NCBI RefSeq assembly: GCF_038049935.1
Contig: NZ_CP145886.1
Span: forward strand, 1,682,501 to 1,746,500
Reading direction: 5' to 3'
DNA: 64,000 nucleotides
From: Rossellomorea sp. y25
Lineage (GTDB): Bacteria; Bacillota; Bacilli; Bacillales; Bacillaceae_B
Below, one piece after another: positions 1 to 8,000 of this stretch. Below the pieces are notes generated by a model that saw nothing but the letters and a program-made list of their open reading frames with translations, was not told the DNA's origin and made no database searches. The translations under genes and the position numbers were made by a program. Every line of letters starts with the position of its first letter. The stretch's first letter is position 1.

Positions 1-2
1 TG

Positions 3-884
3 GGCCAGAATACGTATGAAAAAGCCAATCGAACACTCATTGAAGATGCCGTTCAAATAGCCCTGGAAAAACAGTCTCTCCAAAAAAGCGATGTACAGTT
101 TTTCTTAACGGGGGATCTTATTAATCAAATTACCCCATCAAGTTTTGCTGCCAGAACCAACGGAATCCCTTACTTCGGTTTATTCGGAGCATGCTCAACG
201 TCCATGGAGGGTTTGGCATTATCTGCATTCCTGGTTAACTATCATGGTGCTCATCATATTGTGACTGGGGCATCAAGCCACAATTCCGCAACAGAGAAAC
301 AGTTCCGCTACCCGACTGAATATGGAGGTCAAAAGCCTCCGACTGCACAGTGGACAGTAACAGGTGCGGGGTATGCGGTAATCGGAGAAGGAGCATCAGT
401 CACGACCCCTGCACCGAGAGTTACATCTGCAACCATCGGCAAGGTGATGGATATGGGATTGAAAGATCCCTTTAATATGGGAGGTGCCATGGCACCAGCT
501 GCAGTGGATACGATTGCGGGGCACTTTCAAGATCTGGACAGAGATCCTTCATACTACGACCTGATCATCACGGGAGATCTCGCCAAAATCGGTCGGAAGA
601 CGGCTATTGAACTGTTAAGGGAAAAGGGATATAACTTTTCAGAACATCAGTTTCAAGATTGTGGAATGCTGATATATGGAAATGATCAGCCAGTCCAATC
701 TGGAGCCAGTGGCCCAGGGTGTTCAGCTACAGTCCTTTATGGACACCTATTAAATGAAATGAAAAAAGGAACATATAAACGCATTTTAGTTATTGCGACG
801 GGAGCTTTGTTATCACCTCTGACATTTCAACAAGGGGAAACGATCCCCTGTATTGCTCATGCGGTTTCCATCGAATATATGTAA
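3..884 (+). CDS. spoVAD: Stage V sporulation protein AD, 3' part (5' end outside window)
   Basis: The reading frame is open from the left edge and encodes the C-terminal ~293 residues of SpoVAD, a thiolase-fold protein of the spore inner membrane that binds dipicolinic acid during its uptake and release. The GACSTSMEG segment near position 190 and the GASGPGCSATVLYGH segment near 700-745 are typical of the family. An ATG at 204 lies inside the conserved domain and is not the true start. spoVAE follows after 18 bases, so this is the tail of a spoVA operon; spoVAC is expected just left of the window. The family assignment is firm. Confidence 0.95.
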   Translation, partial: GQNTYEKANRTLIEDAVQIALEKQSLQKSDVQFFLTGDLINQITPSSFAARTNGIPYFGLFGACSTSMEGLALSAFLVNYHGAHHIVTGASSHNSATEKQFRYPTEYGGQKPPTAQWTVTGAGYAVIGEGASVTTPAPRVTSATIGKVMDMGLKDPFNMGGAMAPAAVDTIAGHFQDLDRDPSYYDLIITGDLAKIGRKTAIELLREKGYNFSEHQFQDCGMLIYGNDQPVQSGASGPGCSATVLYGHLLNEMKKGTYKRILVIATGALLSPLTFQQGETIPCIAHAVSIEYM

Positions 885-902
885 AGGAAAGGAGGAAGCG
901 AA

Positions 903-1259
903 GTGTTAGCAATGTTTTTTTGGGCCTTTACAATAGGCGGGATCATTTGTGTGATTGGTCAATTGCTGTTTGATGTTGCTAAATTAACCCCAGCCCATAC
1001 ACTCAGCTTACTGGTTGTGGCAGGAGCGGTTTTTTCAGGTTTTGGGTTATATGAGCCTCTCATAGATTTTGCCGGAGCAGGGGCGACAATCCCAATAACG
1101 AGCTTTGGTAACGCACTGGTCAATGGTGCTATGCAGGAATCACAGGAACATGGGATAGTGGGAGTCCTTACAGGCATGTTTGAAGTGACAAGCTCCGGGA
1201 TCTCCTCCGCAATCATATTTGGTTTCATTGGAGCTCTCCTTTTTAAGCCAAAAGGATAA
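903..1259 (+). CDS. spoVAE: Stage V sporulation protein AE (SpoVAEb type)
   Basis: This 118-residue protein is almost entirely hydrophobic, with three or four membrane spans, and matches the SpoVAEb/SpoVAE family of the dipicolinate channel in the inner spore membrane. A GTG start at 903 is chosen because GGAGG lies seven bases upstream; the internal ATG at 912 would be too far from it. It sits between spoVAD and a DUF421 gene, 15 bases from the latter, so the three are probably cotranscribed in the forespore. That timing follows from the family and was not seen as a promoter here. Confidence 0.92.
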   Translation: MLAMFFWAFTIGGIICVIGQLLFDVAKLTPAHTLSLLVVAGAVFSGFGLYEPLIDFAGAGATIPITSFGNALVNGAMQESQEHGIVGVLTGMFEVTSSGISSAIIFGFIGALLFKPKG

Positions 1260-1274
1260 TAGAGGTGAAGATTG

Positions 1275-1967
1275 ATGCCTGAGTACTTAGAGGTGGCATT
1301 ACGCAGTATATTCATTTTACTTTCCCTATTCGCCATTACAAAATTATTAGGGAAAAAACAGCTTTCTAAACTCTCCTTTTTTGAGTACATTACAGGAATC
1401 ACGGTTGGAAGCATTGCAGGGACTCTCTCGATGGATCTGGGCCTGCCATTAAGTGAAGGCCTTATGAGCATCCTCTTATGGTTTACGTTCCCACTCCTGT
1501 TCTCCTATTTGTCACTTAAAAGCATTAGGTTTAGACGATTTGCTGAAGGAAAACCAACCGTATTTATAAAAGATGGAAATATCGATGAGAAGGCTTTAAA
1601 GAAAGAACAGTATTCCGTTGACGAACTGTTGGAACAATTAAGAAAAAAAGATGTTTTCCGTGCTGCAGATGTCGAGTTCGCTTCACTGGACACCAATGGT
1701 GATCTAAGTGTTTTGCTCAAAAAAGAAAAGAGGCCACTTGTTCGAGAAGATATATATAAAATCTCACAAAAAACCACTCCTCCACAGGCTGTCATTTCAG
1801 ACGGGAAAATAGATGAAGCGGCTCTACAAGAAGTCGGGTTTCCCCTGCCCTGGTTACAAAAAGAACTAACCAAAAGACAATTACAGGTTGAATCCATTTT
1901 CCTTGCCCAGCTGGACCGTGAAGGAAATCTGACCTTCGACCTGTACAATTGGACAAACACACAATAA
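1275..1967 (+). CDS. DUF421 (YetF-like) membrane protein linked to spoVA genes
   Basis: The 230-residue product has about three N-terminal membrane spans (to residue ~80) followed by a soluble DUF421 domain with the usual features: RFAEGKPTVFIKDG, a DELLEQLRKKD helix, and DVEFASLDTNGDLSV. YetF-like proteins are frequent partners of spoVA2-type operons in Bacillaceae, and the close spacing after spoVAE supports such an operon here. GAGGTGA at 1262-1268 is correctly spaced for ATG at 1275, so this is preferred over the in-frame TTG at 1272. The molecular role of the family is not settled. A second DUF421 protein lies at 4333-5025. Confidence 0.88.
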   Translation: MPEYLEVALRSIFILLSLFAITKLLGKKQLSKLSFFEYITGITVGSIAGTLSMDLGLPLSEGLMSILLWFTFPLLFSYLSLKSIRFRRFAEGKPTVFIKDGNIDEKALKKEQYSVDELLEQLRKKDVFRAADVEFASLDTNGDLSVLLKKEKRPLVREDIYKISQKTTPPQAVISDGKIDEAALQEVGFPLPWLQKELTKRQLQVESIFLAQLDREGNLTFDLYNWTNTQ

Positions 1968-2003
1968 TATCTTGAAAAGCCCATACGTATTCCTCTCTGT
2001 TTA

Positions 2004-2012
2004 CATATGTTA
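2004..2012 (+). promoter_or_regulatory. Candidate sigma-K -10 element (CATATGTTA)
   Basis: CATATGTTA matches the sigma-K -10 pattern CATANNNTA and lies about 36 bases before the YjcZ-family start. A -35 AC pair cannot be assigned with certainty. Late mother-cell expression would fit this gene type. Confidence 0.35.
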
Positions 2013-2047
2013 TAAGAGACTAAAGGTAAAAGAGAGGTGATACTAAA

Positions 2048-2164
2048 ATGTATGGATATGGTTACGGTGGCTGCGGTTATGGCGGAGGCGGATATGGTTC
2101 AACTTTTGTATTAATCGTTGTGCTTTTCATTCTTTTAATTATCGTTGGAGCTAGCTTCTGTTAG
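2048..2164 (+). CDS. YjcZ-family small sporulation protein
   Basis: A 38-residue peptide has a Gly/Tyr-rich head ([17 protein letters not shown]) followed by a single hydrophobic helix ([17 protein letters not shown]). This arrangement defines the YjcZ family of very small proteins found in sporulating Bacillaceae, several of which are associated with spores. AGAGGTGA precedes the ATG by about seven bases. It is followed after ~400 bases by spoVIF, near the yjc genes as in B. subtilis. Function is unknown; the family call is strong despite the size. Confidence 0.88.
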   Translation: MYGYGYGGCGYGGGGYGSTFVLIVVLFILLIIVGASFC

Positions 2165-2320
2165 AAAGGGGTACAAAAGGCAGAATCCTCACAGGAGGGA
2201 TTTTGTCTTTTTGTTTTATTGGGGGAAGCGTCACTTTGAGGGTTATGGATACGTTTGAAGTGCCAGGAAAGGTGATGGAAAGTGAGATGAAAATAAACGT
2301 GGTGAAGTTGTACCGGTAGG

Positions 2321-2375
2321 AAGTCGATAATAAAAGGGCCGAAGTCGATAATAAATCAGAAAAGTCGATAATAAA
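2321..2375 (+). repeat. Three tandem copies of AAGTCGATAATAAA
   Basis: Exact copies of the 14-mer lie at 2321-2334, 2342-2355 and 2362-2375, with period 20-21 bases and unrelated spacers. They sit in the 403-base gap between the YjcZ-family gene and spoVIF. Apart from these copies that gap shows no convincing gene. Confidence 0.8.
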
Positions 2376-2567
2376 CATTCTTATGGCCACTAAATTCAAT
2401 TACAATACCAAAGAGATTTTCAACCTTCAACGAGTCCTCTAAAAAAATCGTGTAAAGACGATCTAAAATAAATAAAAACATCCTCAATCTTCAAAAAAAC
2501 CAATTCATAATCACGCTCCTGGGTTTTTTACATATGATGCTTATAGTTAAAAGGAGGCGTTAAGGAA

Positions 2568-2828
2568 ATGAATAATAACTTTTTTAAGAATTTAGAGAAG
2601 AAGACAGGCGTTAACATGAACGAAGTGTTAGAGCTTGCGAACTCATTACAAAATGCAAACTTCAAAGATGAAGCAACGGTCAGAAGCGTCATTAAACGCG
2701 TATCCAAAATTGCCAATAAACCTGTAAACAAGGAAATGGAAAATAAGATCGTGCAGTCGATTGTGAATGATGGAAAGCAATTAGACTTTGGAACCATTTC
2801 CAATATGTTAAATAAGGGGAAGAAATAA
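2568..2828 (+). CDS. spoVIF: Stage VI sporulation protein F (SpoVIF/YjcC)
   Basis: The 86-residue protein contains the conserved helical core VLELANSLQNANFKDE followed by VIKRVSKIANKPVNK, which I recognise as SpoVIF. In B. subtilis SpoVIF is a mother-cell protein made under sigma-K and GerE control and needed for proper coat assembly. AAAGGAGG lies 10-17 bases before the ATG. The length fits the family (about 88 in B. subtilis). Together with yjcF, yjcG and yjcH downstream it reproduces the B. subtilis yjc region, though yjcD is absent. Confidence 0.88.
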   Translation: MNNNFFKNLEKKTGVNMNEVLELANSLQNANFKDEATVRSVIKRVSKIANKPVNKEMENKIVQSIVNDGKQLDFGTISNMLNKGKK

Positions 2829-3045
2829 AGGTATATATAAATAAAGGAGAATGGACATAAAGATGTGTGCCGGCACGTATTTTATGTTAATTCTCCTTTC
2901 TTTTTTGCCTTGGGAGAGTACAATCAAAGCCACCAGGTTGTTCGTTATACATAGGTCTGCAAAGTCTCAGCATACGAACGGGAAGCCACCAGAAAGTTTA
3001 TTGCACAACCTTAAATGGGTAACTACTACCAAGGAGGTAATGAAA

Positions 3046-3324
3046 GTGGGATACATCGCACCAATTCCTCACCATCAGTATAAACAGTATCAAGAGCGCG
3101 AATTAAAAGTTGAAAAACATCCGTTCACCTATCTCCCCGTCCAATCAGTGAAGCCCATGAAAAATAAATCTCAAGCACATCCTGAAGAGACAGGAACATC
3201 CAATCATGTATATCGATCAAAACAACGCAAAACTTCATACCAAGCATTCACTAAACCGTCCATCCCGTCAAAATTATTAGCCCAGTTAACAGGAAAAGGA
3301 AACCATTTTAACGAATATGTATAA
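3046..3324 (+). CDS. Small basic hypothetical protein (GTG start)
   Basis: A 92-residue basic protein begins GYIAPIPHHQYKQYQER and ends LLAQLTGKGNHFNEYV. A strong AAGGAGG at 3031-3037 decides the start: GTG at 3046 is eight bases downstream, while the in-frame ATG at 3040 is too close. A longer in-frame ORF reaching back to 2851 is not supported. The composition (His, Tyr, Pro, Lys) and the sporulation neighbourhood would suit a spore-coat-associated protein, but I recognise no family, so this is only an inference from context. Confidence 0.7.
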   Translation: MGYIAPIPHHQYKQYQERELKVEKHPFTYLPVQSVKPMKNKSQAHPEETGTSNHVYRSKQRKTSYQAFTKPSIPSKLLAQLTGKGNHFNEYV

Positions 3325-3357
3325 AGAAGTTTAAGGGGGTCACTTATAGGCAAATTG

Positions 3358-3397
3358 AAAAATCCCAAAAGGTGCAGCCTTCCTTAGGGTTTTTTTA
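3358..3397 (+). terminator. Probable rho-independent terminator
   Basis: Imperfect inverted arms (AATCCC...AAGG and CCTT...AGGGTTT) around TGCAG are followed by a run of T. It closes the small basic gene before the metallo-hydrolase gene. Confidence 0.6.
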
Positions 3398-3439
3398 TTT
3401 AACTGATCTTGAGCTCCTGACATATCTGGAGGTAATAAC

Positions 3440-4336
3440 TTGAAACTACAAAGCCTTACTGAGCATTGCTATGCATTTACAGGAAGCGTTACGATAGGTT
3501 ACTGCGTGAAAGAAGGAAAGGGTCTCCTCATAGACTGCGGACTGGATGATGCATCGATGAAGAAAGTGATCAAAATAATAAAAAATGAAGGCCTGCCCCT
3601 GAATTATTGTGTGATCACTCATGCCCACGCAGATCATTTTGGCGGAGCTCACTACCTGAAAAAAAAATACGAGATCCAATTATTTGCTCCTAAAATAGAA
3701 AAAGCGATTATAGAGAATTCGATATTGGAGCCCATTTATCTGTTTAATGGAGCAAATCCCATAAAAGATTTGAGAAATAAATTTCTAGAAGGACAATCAG
3801 TGGCCGTTGATGATGAATTGAATGTTGGTGAAAATAGCATTGGCCCTTTCATTTTCGAAGCAATTGACTTACCGGGACATTCATATGGTCAGGTGGGACT
3901 CCTTATGGATGGTATTTTATATGCGGCGGACAGTTATTTTGGCAGGGAGACGTTGGAAAAACATGTTGTTCCGTTTATTGTGGATGCGGATCAAACCCTG
4001 GATTCATTAAAAAAACTCCTTCACATTACATGCAAAGGAGCAATTCCAGGTCACGGAAACTATGAAGAGAGCTATGTTGAAACGGTCCAAGAGAATATCG
4101 ATCTTCATGAAGAACGAATGAACTCACTTCTCACACTTGTGAATGAGAGTTCAGAAGGTTGTTCCTTTGAAAAAGTAGTAAAAGAGTATTTGCAGTTACA
4201 TAAAATAACTGTATCGAATGTGGGGCAATGGCTCTTGTTCAGAACGTCGGTGACGGCTTATCTTACCAGTCTTGAAAGAAAGAAACTCCTATCCTTCACG
4301 ATAAGAGAGAATGAACTCATCGTTATGCCCCATTAA
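3440..4336 (+). CDS. Metallo-beta-lactamase-fold hydrolase
   Basis: The 298-residue protein carries the metal-binding motif THAHADHFGG near residue 60, a later DLPGHSYGQVG His, an AADSYF Asp and a GAIPGHGNYEES His, so both zinc sites of the MBL fold are present. About 80 C-terminal residues form an extra helical region, possibly winged-helix-like as in glyoxalase II-like relatives. The start is TTG at 3440, behind TGGAGGT. The substrate cannot be told from sequence. The gene converges on a DUF421 gene and the two stop codons share bases at 4333-4336. Confidence 0.88.
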   Translation: MKLQSLTEHCYAFTGSVTIGYCVKEGKGLLIDCGLDDASMKKVIKIIKNEGLPLNYCVITHAHADHFGGAHYLKKKYEIQLFAPKIEKAIIENSILEPIYLFNGANPIKDLRNKFLEGQSVAVDDELNVGENSIGPFIFEAIDLPGHSYGQVGLLMDGILYAADSYFGRETLEKHVVPFIVDADQTLDSLKKLLHITCKGAIPGHGNYEESYVETVQENIDLHEERMNSLLTLVNESSEGCSFEKVVKEYLQLHKITVSNVGQWLLFRTSVTAYLTSLERKKLLSFTIRENELIVMPH

Positions 4337-5025
4337 TACCCTTGGACTAACAGGCTTTCTCCTTCTTCCCATTCGGCATATAAAACGTCTTCGGAAGAGA
4401 GGAAGCCTTGTTTTTTTATTTCATTCAACAGCCAATCCTCTTTTTGCTCGGCTAGCTTTAAATTATCATAAACGATTTCTCCGTCCACGATTAAAGATAG
4501 TGGGAGAGTAGCTGTTTTCGCAGGGATATTCAGGTCTTGGCGCTGAACGATTTCATAAAGGGGCTTTCTAATGACACTTAGTGTACCGTCAGACTCTAAT
4601 AGGGCATATTCACATTCCCTGACTGAGAAAATATCTTTAGCACGAAGTAAATGCTGAAGCTGATTAAGATCTAAGTGATTCTTCTTGAGTTCATCAAAGT
4701 TAATCTTCCCTTTATTAATGATCAATGCAGGTGTTCCTTCCAGCATATGGCGGAATCGTCTCGATTTCTGAGTGAAATACTCCGTGAAAAAGATCAAGCT
4801 GCCCCAAATGAAAATGGCTGTAAGGATCGGAAGCACACTGACTTTGCCATCATAAAGGGAGTTACCTACAAGTTCACCTAATATTAGTGCTGAAATGAAA
4901 TCAAAAGCAGATATTTGTGTGATTTGAGTCTTACCAAGGATTTTTGTAAGAATCAATAAGGCAAAATATCCTACGATTAACTCGACGGCAATCGACATGA
5001 ATTCCATAAGGATCCCCCTTCCCAT
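4333..5025 (-). CDS. DUF421 (YetF/YrbG-like) membrane protein, second copy
   Basis: This 230-residue protein has three N-terminal membrane segments, including the family signature ILGKTQITQISAFDFISALILGE split over residues 24-47, then the DUF421 soluble domain (RHMLEGTPALIINKGKI, DLNQLQHLLRAKD, CEYALLESDGTLSV). It shares domain layout with the spoVA-linked protein at 1275-1967 but stands alone, so it may be a vegetative or stress paralogue. An AGGGGGATCC-type ribosome binding site precedes the ATG at 5025. The function is unknown. Confidence 0.88.
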   Translation of the reverse strand: MGRGILMEFMSIAVELIVGYFALLILTKILGKTQITQISAFDFISALILGELVGNSLYDGKVSVLPILTAIFIWGSLIFFTEYFTQKSRRFRHMLEGTPALIINKGKINFDELKKNHLDLNQLQHLLRAKDIFSVRECEYALLESDGTLSVIRKPLYEIVQRQDLNIPAKTATLPLSLIVDGEIVYDNLKLAEQKEDWLLNEIKKQGFLSSEDVLYAEWEEGESLLVQGY

Positions 5026-5090
5026 ACACTATCTCATTATCGACGAGTTGATAATGTAATATACTTCTTTATATGGGATTTGATAAAGCA

Positions 5091-5139
5091 AAAAAGGAAC
5101 AAGCAATTAAGCTGATCTGCTTAATTGCTTGTTCCTTTT
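5091..5139 (-). terminator. Terminator of the yjcG-yjcF operon
   Basis: A near-perfect stem of about 20 bp (AAAGGAACAAGCAATTAAGC and its complement) surrounds a TGATCT loop, with a T-rich tail on the minus strand directly after the yjcF stop codon. Confidence 0.9.
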
Positions 5140-5560
5140 AGATATCCTTTTTCATCGCTTTATGAGGGATCCCTGCGTCCAGAAATTCATCAGACGTAAC
5201 TTTGTAGTCTAAGCTCTCATAAAAAGGGATTGCATATGTTTGAGCATTTAATTTTAATTGAGATAAGGGCTGTTGCTTAGCGTATTCTTCGATGGCGAGC
5301 ATGATTTCACGACCTGCTCCTTTTCCTCTGGCAGACTCTAAAACGCATATTCTTTCCACTTTCCCGATTCCGTCGAGAATACGGAATCGACCGGCACCTA
5401 CTGCGTGGTTTTGATCGTAGAGGACAAAGTGTGTGGAATCATTTTCGAATTCATCGATTTCTTCTTCAAGGGGAACCTTTTGTTCTTCCACAAACACTGT
5501 CTTTCTTATGTTGAATACCTCTTGGATTTGATCTTCTGTTTTGGCAACTTCGACTTTCAA
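5138..5560 (-). CDS. yjcF: GNAT-family N-acetyltransferase YjcF
   Basis: The 140-residue protein has the GNAT fold: VEVAKTEDQIQEVFNIRKTVFVEEQ at the N-terminus (broken here between residues 3 and 27), the acetyl-CoA-binding loop VLESARGKGAGREIM near residue 73, and a C-terminal YAIPFYESLDYKV segment. It matches B. subtilis YjcF in length and context, four bases after yjcG and in the same orientation. The acceptor substrate is unknown. Its ribosome binding site lies within the end of yjcG, which suggests coupled translation. Confidence 0.88.
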   Translation of the reverse strand: MKVEVAKTEDQIQEVFNIRKTVFVEEQKVPLEEEIDEFENDSTHFVLYDQNHAVGAGRFRILDGIGKVERICVLESARGKGAGREIMLAIEEYAKQQPLSQLKLNAQTYAIPFYESLDYKVTSDEFLDAGIPHKAMKKDI

Positions 5561-5563
5561 CTC

Positions 5564-6091
5564 TTACTCTTCCTTTCCTAAACGGAAGGTTTCGTATACT
5601 GTCCAAGACCCGTTTTCTAATTGATACAACAAGTGAAATCGGTCAATGGTTTCTTCATGATCGATTCCAAGCATACGCAATGATCCGAAAATATCGGAGT
5701 GTTCATCATTTGAAAGCTTTTGTGCGACAGTTATGTGAGGAACGAAAGCGAATTCCGGCTCGTCACCCATGAAGTTTTGACTATGCATGTCATCGTGTAA
5801 CCCTTGCAGTTCAGGAGTGGAGTTCACCTTGAAATAGATTACATTGTTCACAGGCTGAAAAGAACTTACTTTATACACTTTAAGATTGAATGGATCATAT
5901 TTCTTTGAAATAGCAGCTAATTTATTAGCGATATCTTTGATTTGATCATCATCTGCACTAAAGACATTTTTTAATGTCAAATGTGGTGGAACTAAAGCAT
6001 AATGAGGATCATAACGTTTCCTATAAGAGTTTGCGATATCTTGTAGCTTTTTCGATGGGAAAATGACTATACCATAATTCATTTTCTTCAA
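5564..6091 (-). CDS. yjcG: 2H phosphoesterase-family protein YjcG (2'-5' RNA ligase-like)
   Basis: The 175-residue product has the two H-x-T motifs of the 2H phosphoesterase superfamily, PHLTLKNVF near residue 36 and PHITVAQKL near residue 118, which supply the paired catalytic His residues. Length and order next to yjcF agree with B. subtilis YjcG. Family members act on 2'-5' or cyclic phosphodiester bonds in RNA or nucleotides; the physiological substrate of YjcG is not known. It is the first gene of the yjcG-yjcF pair. Confidence 0.9.
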   Translation of the reverse strand: MKKMNYGIVIFPSKKLQDIANSYRKRYDPHYALVPPHLTLKNVFSADDDQIKDIANKLAAISKKYDPFNLKVYKVSSFQPVNNVIYFKVNSTPELQGLHDDMHSQNFMGDEPEFAFVPHITVAQKLSNDEHSDIFGSLRMLGIDHEETIDRFHLLYQLENGSWTVYETFRLGKEE

Positions 6092-6254
6092 TCCTCCTCT
6101 ATTTAACTATCTTTGTAATATGTATAGTATAGCAAATTTTTCAAAAATTTAATATAGGGCGAACGAAAGAGGGAAGGTACTTTTCAATATGCAGAAAATA
6201 GCTTCCCTCCGTTCATTTGATGAGTATGCTTGAAAGAGGTGAACGAACAATTGT

Positions 6255-6980
6255 TTAGCTGAACATCATCTTTAAGGCACGTCTTAGATCAGGCTGCCAG
6301 TGTTTCCAGGTGTGGTCCCCGTCAAATTCATCATAAAAGGAAGAGAATCCATTATGATCGAATGTTTCGTGAAGCTGACGGTTTGGATTTAAGAAGTCTT
6401 TGACTTTCCCGTCCGTCGTTTTCACCTCTGTTTCTTGCTGACCAATGATATGGTAAATGCTTAATAGGTGAGGTTGTGAGAAGTTTTCCACTGCTTCTAA
6501 CACTTTCTCGTTGACGAAAGGTGACTGAAGAAGAACCTTGCCAAATGTATTTGGATATTTCAATGCGGTCATTAGTGAAACGGTCGCTCCTAATGAATCA
6601 CCAACCAGGGCACGTCCCATCCCCATATGATAGGTAGGATAATGCTCATCCAGATACGGGACCAATTCATGTGCTAAAAAGCGGATGTAAGCATCATTTT
6701 CTTCACCGTGCGGGTGATATTTTCTTCTGCGATCCTCAACATTTTTATAAGGAACCCCGACGATGATCATGTTTTCAATTTCCCTATTCCCGAGAAGTTC
6801 ATCGACTAATCTAGGTATTCTTCCAAGTTGGAAGTAGTCTTTACCATCCTGGGTAATCAGGAGTGAATATTTATAGAGGGGAGAAAAAGTAGCTGGAAGG
6901 TATACGAGCATCTTGATCTCTTCATTCAATTCTTTACTAAAGAGGTTTAATTCGGTTACAGTTCCTCTTGCGGTTGTCAT
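6255..6980 (-). CDS. yjcH: Esterase-family alpha/beta hydrolase YjcH
   Basis: This 241-residue protein belongs to the esterase D-like family. The nucleophile elbow is VGDSLGATVS (Ser near residue 128), and the His is within FDGDHTWKHW near the C-terminus. It starts at ATG 6980 behind AGGAGGCTATC. The position next to yjcG and yjcF agrees with the B. subtilis order, but a 163-base gap separates it from yjcG, so it may be transcribed on its own. The substrate is unknown; the fold suggests a carboxyl or acyl ester. Confidence 0.88.
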   Translation of the reverse strand: MTTARGTVTELNLFSKELNEEIKMLVYLPATFSPLYKYSLLITQDGKDYFQLGRIPRLVDELLGNREIENMIIVGVPYKNVEDRRRKYHPHGEENDAYIRFLAHELVPYLDEHYPTYHMGMGRALVGDSLGATVSLMTALKYPNTFGKVLLQSPFVNEKVLEAVENFSQPHLLSIYHIIGQQETEVKTTDGKVKDFLNPNRQLHETFDHNGFSSFYDEFDGDHTWKHWQPDLRRALKMMFS

Positions 6981-7131
6981 GACGATAGCCTCCTATAATC
7001 AGTGTTAACGTTTACAGAAAGATTGTATCATATTCTCTAGGATAATTCCCTAAAGCGGATTGCAATACGAAAATTCAAAACAATGCTATAATTTAAGTAA
7101 GTTGATGGACTGTTTAGAAAGGGGTATCAGA

Positions 7132-7686
7132 ATGAGCAAACCTGTACATTCAAGAGATGTAACCAAAGCTGCCTTACAAAGGCTGAAAGATAGGGGCGTA
7201 TTAATAGAGGATATTGCTGAAATCGTCTATGAAATGCAGTATCCATATAATAATGGATTAAATATGGAAGATTGTATCGACAGTGTGAAGAAAGTGTTGT
7301 TGAAAAGGGAGATTCAGCATGCGATCCTCGTAGGGGTGGAATTAGATCAACTTGCTGAGGAGAAGAAGCTTTCCGAGCCCCTTCAATCGATTGTGGAATC
7401 AGATGAGGGCTTATTTGGAGTAGACGAGACCATTGCATTGGGTGCAGCACTTGGTTATGGAAGCATCGCTGTTACCACTTTTGGTCATCTTGACAAAAAT
7501 AAGATTGGCATCATCCGCGACTTGGATACGAAGAACGGGAAGGGTGTACATACCTTTTTAGATGATATCGTGGCAAGTATTGCGGCGAATGCATCTTCAA
7601 GAATTGCACATAGCTTGAGGGATCGTGAAGAAAATATCTCGGAAGAAGATAAGATGAAGTTTGAGGATGAAGAGTTAATAGGTTAG
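7132..7686 (+). CDS. PgpA/YutG-like phosphatidylglycerophosphatase-family protein
   Basis: The 184-residue product resembles YutG, the Bacillus member of the phosphatidylglycerophosphatase A family: IEDIAEIVYEMQYPYN, then VDETIALGAALGYGSIAVTTFGHLD (broken as two blocks around residue 110), then KNGKGVHTFLDDIVASIAANASSRIAH-type C-terminus. It is soluble, unlike proteobacterial PgpA. The ORF could begin at 7060, but AGAAAGGGGT places the start at ATG 7132. The enzyme would dephosphorylate phosphatidylglycerol phosphate; this is inferred from family. Confidence 0.8.
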   Translation: MSKPVHSRDVTKAALQRLKDRGVLIEDIAEIVYEMQYPYNNGLNMEDCIDSVKKVLLKREIQHAILVGVELDQLAEEKKLSEPLQSIVESDEGLFGVDETIALGAALGYGSIAVTTFGHLDKNKIGIIRDLDTKNGKGVHTFLDDIVASIAANASSRIAHSLRDREENISEEDKMKFEDEELIG

Positions 7687-7711
7687 AATGTACTTTGATA
7701 TATAACAGATG

Positions 7712-7746
7712 GACTGAAGAGGAGTGATTCTTTTTCAGTCTTTTTT
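7712..7746 (+). terminator. Terminator after the yutG-like gene
   Basis: GACTGAA and TTCAGTC form the stem, followed by six T. The rest of the ~310-base gap up to the next gene holds only a candidate promoter near 7929. Confidence 0.8.
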
Positions 7747-7928
7747 ATATGGACAAATATCTGTGATGGATGAAAAAAGGGTCGGGAAATGTAACCGCTT
7801 TATACATTCTCTATACATTTGTGAAATGACTGACAAGATTGGAACAAGCCACATTACAGGTCCCGATCGCAAAATGGGGTGTGAAGATAGTTTTTTTATG
7901 AAAAATGTTAAAGGTTTATGTATTTGAT

Positions 7929-7959
7929 TTGACAAGATTGTTACAGACTGTGTTACAAT
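7929..7959 (+). promoter_or_regulatory. Candidate sigma-A promoter of the TAXI-TRAP operon
   Basis: TTGACA at 7929-7934 and TACAAT at 7954-7959 are separated by 19 bases, about 40 bases before the binding-protein start. The spacing is longer than the optimum, so activation may be required. Confidence 0.45.
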
Positions 7960-8000
7960 TATTTCGTTAACGTATAAAATTTAATAGGGGGAATTAGAAT

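Noticed and set aside
959..1471. Minus-strand ORF of 170 codons across spoVAE and the DUF421 gene
   Set aside because: It is antisense to two clear genes and has no ribosome binding site or recognisable domain.
2851..3039. In-frame extension of the small basic protein back to 2851
   Set aside because: The strong AAGGAGG at 3031 points to GTG 3046, and the extension has a different composition and no conserved look.
7724..7935. Short ORFs on both strands between the yutG-like gene and the TAXI gene
   Set aside because: They overlap a terminator and the promoter region and have no ribosome binding site.
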